Below, one piece after another: positions 44,055 to 52,388 of a DNA stretch of 64,000 nt. Where the stretch lies: NCBI GenBank assembly GCA_020638195.1, contig JACKJC010000003.1, positions 496,001 to 560,000 of the forward strand, written 5' to 3'. The position numbers were made by a program, and so were the translations under genes. Position 1 is the stretch's first letter. Each line of letters starts with the position of its first letter. Under the pieces are notes generated by a model. That model was not told where the DNA came from. It did no database searches and saw only the letters and a program-made list of their open reading frames with translations. The stretch comes from Methylobacteriaceae bacterium. GTDB lineage: Bacteria > Pseudomonadota > Alphaproteobacteria > Rhizobiales > Beijerinckiaceae.

Positions 44055-44294
44055 ATGGCCGATATCCTTGAATTCCGGGCGCCGCCCCGCAGCGAGCACG
44101 AGGTTGAAAAGCGTTACGCGGAAAGCGCGCGGATTCTGTTCTTCACTGGCGTTCGCTACATGCGCATGGACGACGCCGATGCGATCGGCCTGAGCGTGCG
44201 GAAGAAACCCGCGTCGAAACCGATCGCGTCGAAAGGTTCGGGGCGCAACGGCAAGCCGCCCGCGCCGCCTCGCAATCCGCGCAAGCGCGCCTAG
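44055..44294 (+). CDS. Small conserved hypothetical protein
   Basis: A 79-residue protein. An acidic/hydrophobic first half (Met-Ala-Asp-Ile-Leu-Glu-Phe-Arg-Ala, Arg-Ile-Leu-Phe-Phe-Thr-Gly-Val-Arg-Tyr) is followed by a Lys/Arg/Pro-rich tail. A good GGAGAGGG lies 7-10 bases before the ATG, which supports translation. Similar small proteins with this beginning occur in Rhizobiales; no role is known. The 140 bases upstream are AT-rich and include TTGTTGACAC. Confidence 0.7.
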   Translation: MADILEFRAPPRSEHEVEKRYAESARILFFTGVRYMRMDDADAIGLSVRKKPASKPIASKGSGRNGKPPAPPRNPRKRA

Positions 44295-44324
44295 GCGAAC
44301 GGGCGTCGGCGCGCCCATTACGCT

Positions 44325-44888
44325 CTATTCGCGCTCCATCAGGCATTGCACGGCGTTCGCCGCCAGATGCGCGGCTTCGCGCCCGCCCGGCTGCTCGATC
44401 AGCGCGCGCACCAACACGAATCCCGTGTTGGTCGGCGGCGTGAGCCGCAATTCTTGCGGCGTCTGATCTTCCGGATCGCTCGCTTCCACGCTGTCGAGCT
44501 GACGCGGCGTCAGCAGCCGCACGTCGATGCGCCCGCGCAACGCTGCGCGATCCGTCGTCGAATAGAAAATGCGCCCCGAGCGATCGTGGAAAGAAATCGC
44601 CACCAGAGCATCGGGCGTTACGTTGGAACGCACGCGCGTGGCGCCACGATCGAGGTCGAAATGGCAGACGGCATATTCGGCCCGCTGATCCTGGAACGGC
44701 ATGGATTGCGCGACCGAGGCGTCGGGCAAGGTCTTCAGGCCCTGCTGCGTCGCGCCGCCGAGACGCACGTAGGCGTCGTTCTCGGCGAAGCGCGGCATCA
44801 GCAGCACCGAGGAAATATGCACGATGCCCGCCAGGAATAGCGCGCCGAGCGCCCAAGGCAGCACGATCGGTCCGCGCGCGCGCGCCAT
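44325..44888 (-). CDS. DUF1254-type membrane-anchored protein
   Basis: A 187-residue protein with one N-terminal transmembrane helix (about residues 9-31) and a periplasmic domain. The domain has Asn-Asp-Ala-Tyr-Val-Arg-Leu near 37, Tyr-Ala-Val-Cys-His-Phe-Asp, Ser-Phe-His-Asp-Arg-Ser-Gly-Arg-Ile-Phe-Tyr-Ser and a C-terminal Ala-Ala-His-Leu-Ala-Ala-Asn-Ala-Val-Gln-Cys. It matches DUF1254 as found in short, separate proteins of Rhizobiales. Its ATG overlaps the TGA of the DUF1214 gene (TGATG), so the two are coupled and probably act together. Function unknown. Confidence 0.8.
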   Translation of the reverse strand: MARARGPIVLPWALGALFLAGIVHISSVLLMPRFAENDAYVRLGGATQQGLKTLPDASVAQSMPFQDQRAEYAVCHFDLDRGATRVRSNVTPDALVAISFHDRSGRIFYSTTDRAALRGRIDVRLLTPRQLDSVEASDPEDQTPQELRLTPPTNTGFVLVRALIEQPGGREAAHLAANAVQCLMERE

Positions 44889-45511
44889 CACAGACAGTCT
44901 CCGCGCGTGATCGAAAGCAGCTTGAGCCCTTCGAGCGAGGTCTGCGTCGGGCTCACATTGGTGTCGTAGAGATTGAGCGTGATCGCGAAAGGCGCGCCGT
45001 TCGGCGTCGACAGCCAGTTGCCCGCACGCGCGGACGGCGCGATGACGATTTCGAAGTCCCCTTTGGCCGAGCGCAGGATCTGGTCGGACGAAATCGAGCG
45101 GCGGCCAGGCCCCGGCGTGAGCAGCCGGCCTTCCGGCGTGTAGAGATTGAGCGTCCACAGTCGCGCGACCGGCGGCGAGCCGGCAATCCTGTAGTCGCAG
45201 GCGCCATCGAGCGGACGGCCGGAATCGTCTTTCGTGGCGAGAAAGGAGAGGCCCTCGCCATTGCCGAGTGGCGTCTCCGCCTGCCGCGCGATGATCGCGC
45301 GCGCATAAGGATCGGCCTCGGCGCCGCCGGCCTTGGGCCATGCGGTCCATGGGCCCGAATGCGCGGCGCCGAAAAGCAGGGCGCCGGATGTCGCGACATA
45401 GGTGGCGGCAAGTCCAAGACCAACGCCGACGAGCCCGGCGATGGCGGTTTTGGCGTAAGCGCTCAGGCGCGATCGTGTCTCTTCGACGCTCTGATAATGC
45501 GCGACGCTCAT
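44888..45511 (-). CDS. DUF1214-type membrane-anchored protein
   Basis: A 207-residue protein with one N-terminal transmembrane helix (about residues 21-45) and a periplasmic DUF1214 domain: Cys-Asp-Tyr-Arg-Ile-Ala-Gly, Trp-Thr-Leu-Asn-Leu-Tyr-Thr-Pro-Glu-Gly, and Phe-Glu-Ile-Val-Ile-Ala-Pro ... Gly-Asn-Trp-Leu-Ser-Thr, then Phe-Ala-Ile-Thr-Leu-Asn-Leu-Tyr-Asp. In other bacteria DUF1254 and DUF1214 occur fused; here they are two coupled genes in reversed order. It lies 6 bases from the stop of the PBP1A gene on the same strand. Confidence 0.85.
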   Translation of the reverse strand: MSVAHYQSVEETRSRLSAYAKTAIAGLVGVGLGLAATYVATSGALLFGAAHSGPWTAWPKAGGAEADPYARAIIARQAETPLGNGEGLSFLATKDDSGRPLDGACDYRIAGSPPVARLWTLNLYTPEGRLLTPGPGRRSISSDQILRSAKGDFEIVIAPSARAGNWLSTPNGAPFAITLNLYDTNVSPTQTSLEGLKLLSITRGDCL

Positions 45512-45517
45512 GCAGCG

Positions 45518-47815
45518 CTACTCGTCCTCGCCCACGGCGCGAAAGCGGCGCGATCCATCGCTGCGGCCGAGATCCGCGCGACGCCCGTCGGCGGCCCGGA
45601 ACAGGCGCTTCACCGCGCCCAGCGCCTCGTCGGTCTGGCGCGACAGCGTCGATGGCGCGGTCACGACGAAGCCGGCAGAGCCCTTGGCGGCGCCCGCGGG
45701 CGCGGCCTGCGCGACCGGAGTCGCGGTCGGCAGCGGCACGCCGGGCAGCGGCTTCGGCTCGAGGCCGCGATGGGCGAACTGCATGACGTCGTGCCAGGTT
45801 TGCGCCGGCAGCGAACCTCCGGTCATGTTGGCCATTCCGGTGTCGTCATCGTTGCCGTACCACACGCAACCCGCGAGCGCGGCGGTGAAGCCGCAAAACC
45901 ACGCGTCCTTGTAGCCGTTCGTCGTGCCGGTTTTGCCGCCCTGCGAGAAGCCGAGACCGAGTTCGGCGCGTCGGGCGGTGCCCTGCGCGACCACCTGCGT
46001 CAGCATGCTGTCGAGTTCCGCGATCTTGTTCTCCGGAATGACCTGCACGGGCTTTCGGCCGTCGTCGTCGAAGCGATAGATGACGTCGCCCTTGCTGTTG
46101 CGAATGTCGACCGCCGCATGCAGGAACACGCGCTTGCCGCCATTGGCGAAAGCCGCGTAGGAGCCCGAATGTTCGATCAGCGACACTTCGTCCGCGCCGA
46201 TCGGCATGGAGACCGTGTCGATCAGCGGCGCAGTGACGCCGAGCTTGCGCGCGGTGTCGACGATTTTCGCGCGGCCTTCCTTGGCGGCCTGATAGACGCC
46301 TCTCTTCGGGTCGCCGATGGCGATCGACAGCTTCACCGCCACCGTGTTGAGCGATTTGGCGAGCGCCTGCCAGAGCGGCAGCGATCCGTAATATCGGCCG
46401 CCGTAATTCTTCGGGCACCAATTGCCGATGCATACGGGGCCGTCGACCACGATCGTGTTGGGGTTGAACTTTCCGCTCAGCAGCGCGGTCAGGTAGACAT
46501 AGGGCTTGAACGAGGAGCCGGGTTGGCGCATCGCGTCCGTGGCGCGATTGAACTGGCTCGCGCCATAGTCGCGCCCGCCGATGATCGCGCGCACGGCGCC
46601 GGTGGCGGGCTCCACCACGACCATCGCCGATTGTTTCGCGTGATAGGCGCGTCCATGCTCGCGCAATTGCTCCTCGATCACCTCGTCGGCTTTCGCCTGC
46701 ACGGCGGAGTCGAGCGCCGTACGCACGGTCAGCACGCGGTCGGAGCCGAGCTTGCCTTCGAGCGCGAGTTTCTTGACCTCCTGGAACGCCCAGTCGAGAT
46801 ACCAGTCCGGCGAATCCACGCGCTCGCGCTCCACTGGCGTCGCGGGATTGCGCAGCGCCGTGAAGATCTGGCTCTGCGTCATGAAGCCGGCGTCGACGAG
46901 ATTGTTCAGAACGTCGGCGGCGCGCGCGCGGGCGGCCGGCAGGTTGATGTGCGGCGCGAATTTGGTGGGCGCCTTGAACAGGCCGGCCAGCATGGCGGCT
47001 TCCGCGAGCGTGACGTCCTTGATCGATTTGCCGAAGTAGAATTCAGCGGCCGCCTGCACGCCGAACGTGCCGCCGCCCATGTAGGCGCGGTCGAGATAGA
47101 GTTTCAGGATCTCGCGTTTCGACAGCCGCGCTTCCAGCCACATGGCGAGGAACACTTCGCGGATCTTGCGCTCGAGCGAGCGCTCGTTGGTCAGGAACAG
47201 GTTCTTGGCGAGCTGCTGCGTCAGCGTCGAGCCGCCCTGCACGACGCCGCTGGCGCGCGCATTGGCGGTCAGCGCGCGCAGCGTGCCGATCGGATCGACG
47301 CCCCAATGATCGAAGAAGCGCCGGTCCTCGGTCGCCAGCACGGCCTTGATGAGATTGTCGGGCAATTGGTCGAGCGAGACGGAATCGTCGTGCAGGATGC
47401 CACGCTTGCCGACCTCCTTGCCGTACCGGTCGAGGAAGGTGACGGCGAGGTCCTGCTTCTTCAGCCAGTCGTCGGACGTCTCGCGAAACGCGAGCTGGGC
47501 GAAGGTGAGCGCGACGATAAGGCCGCCGAGCCCGAGCGTGAGCGTCTCGCAGGCGAGTTCCACGCCGAGTTTCTTCAGGCCCGAAACGTGGAAACGGTCC
47601 ATGAAGGCGGCGAAGGCGGCGAAATTGTCGCGTGTGCGGCGGCTGCTCTCGAAGAACCAGGAATCGACGAAGGAATCGACCGCGAGTCCCGCCCGGCTCA
47701 CGCGCTTGCGCAAGCTCGCGAAAATCCCGCCGTCGTCTCCCTGGCGCCGCAACGTCCACAATCCCCTTGGTAAAGGCTTTCTAAACGACTTGACGCCGAG
47801 CGCAACGACGCGCAT
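45518..47815 (-). CDS. mrcA: Penicillin-binding protein 1A (bifunctional transglycosylase/transpeptidase)
   Basis: A 765-residue class A PBP. Its cytoplasmic N-terminus of about 85 residues and one membrane helix near residue 95 are normal for Rhizobiales. The GT51 domain has Ala-Thr-Glu-Asp-Arg-Arg-Phe near 162 (catalytic Glu), Gln-Gly-Gly-Ser-Thr-Leu-Thr-Gln-Gln-Leu-Ala-Lys-Asn, and Glu-Ile-Leu-Lys-Leu-Tyr-Leu-Asp. The transpeptidase domain has Ser-Ser-Phe-Lys near 432 (SxxK), Ser-Leu-Asn, and Gly-Lys-Thr-Gly-Thr-Thr. Start placed at ATG 47815, since a longer version would overlap the divergent YcgN gene; its ribosome site is weak. The DUF1214/DUF1254 pair follows closely and may be co-transcribed. 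Confidence 0.92.
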   Translation of the reverse strand: MRVVALGVKSFRKPLPRGLWTLRRQGDDGGIFASLRKRVSRAGLAVDSFVDSWFFESSRRTRDNFAAFAAFMDRFHVSGLKKLGVELACETLTLGLGGLIVALTFAQLAFRETSDDWLKKQDLAVTFLDRYGKEVGKRGILHDDSVSLDQLPDNLIKAVLATEDRRFFDHWGVDPIGTLRALTANARASGVVQGGSTLTQQLAKNLFLTNERSLERKIREVFLAMWLEARLSKREILKLYLDRAYMGGGTFGVQAAAEFYFGKSIKDVTLAEAAMLAGLFKAPTKFAPHINLPAARARAADVLNNLVDAGFMTQSQIFTALRNPATPVERERVDSPDWYLDWAFQEVKKLALEGKLGSDRVLTVRTALDSAVQAKADEVIEEQLREHGRAYHAKQSAMVVVEPATGAVRAIIGGRDYGASQFNRATDAMRQPGSSFKPYVYLTALLSGKFNPNTIVVDGPVCIGNWCPKNYGGRYYGSLPLWQALAKSLNTVAVKLSIAIGDPKRGVYQAAKEGRAKIVDTARKLGVTAPLIDTVSMPIGADEVSLIEHSGSYAAFANGGKRVFLHAAVDIRNSKGDVIYRFDDDGRKPVQVIPENKIAELDSMLTQVVAQGTARRAELGLGFSQGGKTGTTNGYKDAWFCGFTAALAGCVWYGNDDDTGMANMTGGSLPAQTWHDVMQFAHRGLEPKPLPGVPLPTATPVAQAAPAGAAKGSAGFVVTAPSTLSRQTDEALGAVKRLFRAADGRRADLGRSDGSRRFRAVGEDE

Positions 47816-47867
47816 TGCGCGGATCGCGCGATCCAGCACAATTCGTGCCTCGTGGTTCGGCGCCAGA

Positions 47868-48428
47868 ATGACGCAAATGCGACGCAATGACGGCAAGCCC
47901 CCGGCGGGAGAGAAAGGCCCGGCGGGAGAGAAAGCCCCGACGGGCAAGGAACCTTTCTGGCGCAAGCCGCTGGCTGAGCTCTCCCGCCGCGAGTGGGAGG
48001 CGCTGTGCGACGGTTGCGGGCGCTGCTGCCTCGTCAAGCTCGAGGACGAGGACACCGGGAAAATTCACTTCACCGACGTCGCCTGCAAATTGTTCCATCC
48101 CGGAACCTGCCGATGCCGCGACTACGCGCGTCGGGCGCGAAAAGTGCATGATTGCGTGCGCCTGACGCCCGAGAATGTCGAGACGATCCCGTGGCTTCCG
48201 CCGACCTGCGCCTATCGGCTGCGGCGCGAGGGCAGGGATCTGGCGGACTGGCATCCCCTGATTTCCGGCGATCCCGACAGCGTGCGTCGCGCCGGCGTGT
48301 CGTGCCACGAGAAGGTCTCCGCGCTGGAGGAGGATGTGGCGATCGACGACCTGCCCGATTTCATCGTTTCCTGGCCGGGCAAATGGCCGAAGGGGGCGGG
48401 CAGGGCGCGCAAGCCGCGCAAGGCGTGA
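47868..48428 (+). CDS. YcgN family cysteine-cluster protein (UPF0260)
   Basis: A 186-residue cytosolic protein with the metal-binding cysteine cluster of the YkgJ/YcgN families: Cys-Asp-Gly-Cys-Gly-Arg-Cys-Cys near residue 49, Glu-Asp-Glu-Asp-Thr-Gly, Ala-Cys-Lys-Leu-Phe, Cys-Arg-Cys-Arg-Asp-Tyr, and the late Trp-Leu-Pro-Pro-Thr-Cys-Ala-Tyr-Arg. These Cys probably hold Zn or an Fe-S cluster. The role is unknown. Residues 1-35 contain a repeated Pro-Ala-Gly-Glu-Lys unit not found in most relatives. ATG 47877 is an alternative start. Divergent from PBP1A with only about 50 bases between. Confidence 0.9.
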   Translation: MTQMRRNDGKPPAGEKGPAGEKAPTGKEPFWRKPLAELSRREWEALCDGCGRCCLVKLEDEDTGKIHFTDVACKLFHPGTCRCRDYARRARKVHDCVRLTPENVETIPWLPPTCAYRLRREGRDLADWHPLISGDPDSVRRAGVSCHEKVSALEEDVAIDDLPDFIVSWPGKWPKGAGRARKPRKA

Positions 48429-48514
48429 CGGGGACGCCCTGCGGCGAAGCGCGGCAGGCCGCCTTCTCTGCATTTTCCTGTATGATGCATCGAAATTTCA
48501 CGGAGGCGTGGACG

Positions 48515-48829
48515 ATGCTCAAGGGTTTGATAGCGGGCCTTGCCATGTGCGCGACCGCCGGTGTCGCGCTGGCCGAGCCGGCCGACGGCCGTAAGGTCGC
48601 GCAGGCGCAATGCGCTCAGTGCCATGACATCGGCGTCGGTCCGGCGGTTTCCGGCCGCCAGGGCCCGAGCTTCGCCGATATCGCCAAAATGCCTTCGACC
48701 ACCGAACTGTCGCTGAAGGTCTTCCTGCGCTCCTCGCACCGGAACATGCCGAACCTGATACTCACGGCGGACGAGGTCGACGCGCTCGCCGCCTGGATCC
48801 TCGAGCTCGGCGGCAAGGGCCACAGCTAG
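48515..48829 (+). CDS. Small class I cytochrome c
   Basis: A 104-residue periplasmic c-type cytochrome. It has a signal peptide (residues 1-20, ending Val-Ala-Leu-Ala), haem-binding Cys-Ala-Gln-Cys-His near residue 36, and distal Met in Asn-Met-Pro-Asn-Leu near 80. GGAGG is well placed before the ATG. It probably carries single electrons; the partner is unknown and no oxidase genes are nearby. Converges with the TonB-like gene, stop to stop with almost no gap. Confidence 0.9.
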   Translation: MLKGLIAGLAMCATAGVALAEPADGRKVAQAQCAQCHDIGVGPAVSGRQGPSFADIAKMPSTTELSLKVFLRSSHRNMPNLILTADEVDALAAWILELGGKGHS

Positions 48830-48830
48830 T

Positions 48831-49661
48831 TCACTCGCCGCCGAACGCGATCGCCGCGCCAAAATTGTGGTCCGCGCCTGCGGGCGGCGGCGGAAAGGGC
48901 GCGGAGCGGCGCACCATGTCGAGCGCTTCAGCGTCGAGGTCGGCGTGGCCCGAGGGGCGCGCCAGCCAGGCGGATTCGAGCCCGCCCCGCGCATCGACCC
49001 GGAAGCCGACGATCGCCAGCGCCTTGGGGCGCGGACGCTCGGGATCGATCATGTTGGCGGCGACCTTGCCCAAAACCTTGGCGCGGTAATTGTCGTTGGT
49101 CGGGTCCTGCGCCGGCTTCGGACGCGCCGCCGTCATCATGGATTGCGGCGACAGGAACGTAGGGGTCGGCTCGACGGGCGCGGGCTTTTGCACGTCGGCC
49201 AGGCCGCCGAAGGGATTGGCGGGTTCCTCGGCAGGCGTCTCGGGTTTGGTCTCGCCGCCGTGCGTCCGCGCGGCCTGCGGAAGGTCGGATTCTTTCGGCC
49301 GCTCGACCACCTTGCCAGGCTCCTCGGCGTTTTGCGCTGGTGTGGCTTGCTGAGTTTGCGGCGCCGGCCGCGCTTCGTCGCGCGGCTCGATCGCCGTCGA
49401 CGCGCCGGGCGGCGGCGGTTGTTTCGTTTCGGGGCGCCCCTCCGCTTCCTCTGGCGTGACCATCTCCACCGGAATCTCCACGGCGGCGGTCGCTCGTGTC
49501 GCCCGGCCGGTCCGTTCGCTCCACGCCACGGCGCCAAGCAGACACAGGTGAGCGACAATTGCCACGATCGAGATTTTCGCCAATCGCGCAGCTTCCGCTG
49601 GGTCGCGGTCAGCCGGCCACGCCGACAGCGGCTTCGTCAGATCGTATTCGAGGGTTCCCAT
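48831..49661 (-). CDS. TonB-like protein
   Basis: A 276-residue protein with a cytoplasmic N-terminus, one membrane helix at about residues 28-47, and a long Pro/Glu/Ala/Lys-rich periplasmic linker (about 55-185). The C-terminal domain ends with Gly-Phe-Arg-Val-Asp-Ala-Arg-Gly-Gly-Leu-Glu-Ser-Ala-Trp, Ser-Gly-His-Ala-Asp-Leu-Asp and Phe-Pro-Pro-Pro-Pro-Ala-Gly, as in the TonB/TolA C-terminal family. No exbB/exbD or receptor gene is adjacent, so it could energise transport or serve another envelope function. Divergent from the first TadG-like gene. Confidence 0.82.
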   Translation of the reverse strand: MGTLEYDLTKPLSAWPADRDPAEAARLAKISIVAIVAHLCLLGAVAWSERTGRATRATAAVEIPVEMVTPEEAEGRPETKQPPPPGASTAIEPRDEARPAPQTQQATPAQNAEEPGKVVERPKESDLPQAARTHGGETKPETPAEEPANPFGGLADVQKPAPVEPTPTFLSPQSMMTAARPKPAQDPTNDNYRAKVLGKVAANMIDPERPRPKALAIVGFRVDARGGLESAWLARPSGHADLDAEALDMVRRSAPFPPPPAGADHNFGAAIAFGGE

Positions 49662-49832
49662 TAACGTCGACCGACCAAGGACTTACGCCTCAAGATCCTG
49701 AATCTGCGCGAGTTGGCGGCGGGGATCGAACGGTTAAAATCGATTAGTATCCGCGAAGTGAGCCTATTTACATCAACTTGAGACAATTCGCGTAGGCATG
49801 GAGAGACCGAAGTCTCCCAAGCGGTGTTCGTC

Positions 49833-51965
49833 ATGCTGCGGCATGCCAGATTCATTGACCTTCTCTCGTCGACCGCCCGCTTTCGCCACGACTGTCGGGG
49901 CAACATTTCCGTGCTCTTCTCGATCATGGCCATCCCGGCGCTCGCGCTGGTCGGCGCCTCGATCGACTATACCCGCAGCACGGGCATGTACGCGCAGGCC
50001 CAGGCCGCCGCCGACGCCGCCGTTCTTGCGGCCGGCGCCCAGGCGGGCGCAACCCAGGCCGCCCGCCAGACGATCGCCACCAGCACCGCCAACGCCTATT
50101 TCGGCGCCGGCGCCGCCAAGCTCAGCATGACGGTCACCGAGACCGACGTGTCGCCCGGTCTCTATCAGGTCACGATCACGGGATCGATGCCCACCATCGT
50201 TTCGAAGCTGATGGGCCAGTCGCGGATGCAGTTCAGCGTGACCTCGCGCGCGACCTCCAATGGCGTCTCCAATACGAAGCCGCTGGAAATGGCGCTCGCG
50301 CTCGACAATACCGGCTCCATGTCCAGCAACATGGCCGATCTCAAGGCGGCCGCGAACACGCTCGTCGACACGGTGATGGGCTCAGGCGGCGGGGCCGCGC
50401 GCGTCAGCATCGTGCCCTATGTGGCGGCCGTGAACCCCGGGCTGACCGACGCGACGAGCGTCGCCAGCTACATCGACACCGACATGTCGAACCCGTTCAA
50501 CGGCGTCTGGCAGCGCGGCGCCTGGCTGACCTACGGCAAGCCCTGCGGCACGCCCTATTGGGGCCCGCCGAGCGGTGGCGGCGGCGGTGGCGGCAGCGGT
50601 GGCGCCGGCACAGGCGGCACGGGCGACGCCCGCGACATCATCGACATTCTCAAGCCCATCCGGCATCTCGCGATGGAGCTTTTCGGCGTTTCGTCCGCGC
50701 ATGCGGCCGACGTCACGCCGAACACGATTGCGCCATTGACAACCACGACGTGGACGTCGCCGCAGAGCCACCAGACCTATACGATCCCGAAGGATTTCCA
50801 GACGGTCGGCAAGGACATCTGGGGGCAGTATTCGACCGGCGGTTGCGACTGGCTCGCCAACCCCGGCACGGTCAGCCACTACGAACTCTTCAAGCGCGTC
50901 AAGAATCCGGCCGGCGGCACGGTAAGCTGGAAAGGCTGCGTCGAGGCGCGTCTCAGCAAGACGGAGCAGCAGTGGGTCAACTCCAACTGGGGTTGGGGCC
51001 TTACAGCCACCAAGGACTACGACATCAGCGAGGATGCGCCGACGACGAGCGACAAGGCGTCTCTCTACGTCCCGTATTTTGCGCCCGACGAGCCGGATTA
51101 CTCGCCCTACACCTGGGGGTATGTCGCGCCCGGCGCCTTCGTCAGCTCGACGCAAAGCGGCTTCCACAACAATTATCTCAAGGACGGCGGTTATCTGTCG
51201 GCGACCGATCAGGGCTCGATCCCGAGCACCTGGAACTGGAAGCAGCTCGGCCAGTTCGACTGGAGCGGCGGTCAGTACCTTCTGAAATACGACGGCAAGA
51301 CCAACGCCGCCATCATCCAGGAGACCCCGGACGCCAACGGCTATACCTATGGCCCGAACATGGGCTGCCCGGATCCGATCCTGCGCCTGACCAACGTCAA
51401 GGCCGACGTCACCGCCAAGATCAACAATCTGAAATACTGGCAGAGCGGCGGCACGATCATTTCCGAGGGCCTCGCCTGGGCGTGGCGCACGCTCTCGCCG
51501 AACAAGCCTTTCGCCGACGGCAAGCCATACGCCACGACCGGCCTGCAGAAGGTGATCGTGCTGATGACCGACGGCGTGAACGAACTGATCGACAACGCCA
51601 ACAATGCGTCGGGCTACAATTCCGCGCATGTCTCGGACTATTCGTCCTACGGCTATCTCGGCGGCGCGCGTCTGTGGAGCGTCAACAACATCCAGACCTA
51701 TTCCGGCTTCCAGACGCTGATGGACAATCGCCTGACGGCGGCCTGCACGGCGGCCAAGAACGCCGGCGTGATCATCTACACGGTCGTGTTCAACCACACA
51801 GGCTATCTGACCTCGGCGCAGCAGTCCGCAGCGCAGAACCTGCTGAAGAATTGCGCGAGCAAGACGAACTATTCCTATGTGGCGACCGATTCCGCCACCC
51901 TGCAGAGCGCCTTCTCGGCCATCGCGGTCTCCGCGACGTCGGGCACGTTACGGCTGGTGAAATAG
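49833..51965 (+). CDS. TadG-like von Willebrand factor A protein, tandem copy 1
   Basis: A 710-residue envelope protein. The N-terminus is of the TadE/TadG type: Asp-Cys-Arg-Gly-Asn-Ile-Ser-Val-Leu-Phe, then one transmembrane helix (about 25-45) with Pro-Ala-Leu-Ala-Leu-Val-Gly-Ala. A von Willebrand-type metal site follows, Leu-Asp-Asn-Thr-Gly-Ser-Met near residue 160. The VWA fold is interrupted by a large insert: a Gly-run linker near 250, a Trp/Tyr-rich part and Cys pairs. It resumes at Val-Ile-Val-Leu-Met-Thr-Asp-Gly-Val-Asn near 570. TadG-type proteins support Flp pili or envelope assembly. No tad operon is visible here. Start ATG 49833; GTG 49824 is an alternative. Confidence 0.85.
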   Translation: MLRHARFIDLLSSTARFRHDCRGNISVLFSIMAIPALALVGASIDYTRSTGMYAQAQAAADAAVLAAGAQAGATQAARQTIATSTANAYFGAGAAKLSMTVTETDVSPGLYQVTITGSMPTIVSKLMGQSRMQFSVTSRATSNGVSNTKPLEMALALDNTGSMSSNMADLKAAANTLVDTVMGSGGGAARVSIVPYVAAVNPGLTDATSVASYIDTDMSNPFNGVWQRGAWLTYGKPCGTPYWGPPSGGGGGGGSGGAGTGGTGDARDIIDILKPIRHLAMELFGVSSAHAADVTPNTIAPLTTTTWTSPQSHQTYTIPKDFQTVGKDIWGQYSTGGCDWLANPGTVSHYELFKRVKNPAGGTVSWKGCVEARLSKTEQQWVNSNWGWGLTATKDYDISEDAPTTSDKASLYVPYFAPDEPDYSPYTWGYVAPGAFVSSTQSGFHNNYLKDGGYLSATDQGSIPSTWNWKQLGQFDWSGGQYLLKYDGKTNAAIIQETPDANGYTYGPNMGCPDPILRLTNVKADVTAKINNLKYWQSGGTIISEGLAWAWRTLSPNKPFADGKPYATTGLQKVIVLMTDGVNELIDNANNASGYNSAHVSDYSSYGYLGGARLWSVNNIQTYSGFQTLMDNRLTAACTAAKNAGVIIYTVVFNHTGYLTSAQQSAAQNLLKNCASKTNYSYVATDSATLQSAFSAIAVSATSGTLRLVK
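51299..51717 (+). repeat. Nearly identical tract shared by the two TadG-like genes (copy 1)
   Basis: 419 bases with only two mismatches to 53843-54261, while flanking parts of the same genes differ often. Consistent with recent gene conversion. Confidence 0.9.
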
Positions 51966-52388
51966 AAGAACTGTCCGGCGGAAAGCGCAGCGCCGCGGGT
52001 CCGGATCCGGAGCGTTTCAATCAGTGACGATTCAATCCGGCGACAGGAGGGGAGGGCGGTCCGGCCAGCCCCTCAACCCCTTGCCATTACGGCGCGCGGG
52101 AGCAGGCGGGAATGAGTTGGCGCGATCGAGACCTTAGCCAATCGCATAGTTTCTGTGCCATGCCGGGCTGCGGATCGCGCGGAAGAGGTCGATTTCGGGT
52201 CTTATTCGATGGGCGCCGTTAATTTTTTTTGACTGGCGGTTGCGCCTAACGTCATGAAATTTCGAGATCTAGTGCAGCATCCCGGGCGGTTAATGCCAGT
52301 TAGCAACCGCGCCATGAGTCGATTTACATCAACTTGAGACATTGCCCGTAGGAATGGAGGCACGGAATTCTCAAGAGCGGTGTTCGCT
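51966..52388. other. Gap between the two TadG-like genes with a duplicated leader
   Basis: No credible gene. The last roughly 100 bases resemble the leader of copy 1: CGGTTAA-N6-TTAG at about 52289 and 49733, TTTACATCAACTTGAGACA at 52323 and 49767, and GCGGTGTTCG just before each ATG. The duplication therefore included the control region. Confidence 0.7.

Noticed and set aside
49798..50130. Upstream ATG at 49798 as start of the TadG-like gene
   Set aside because: Out of frame with the TadG sequence and not conserved in the second copy.
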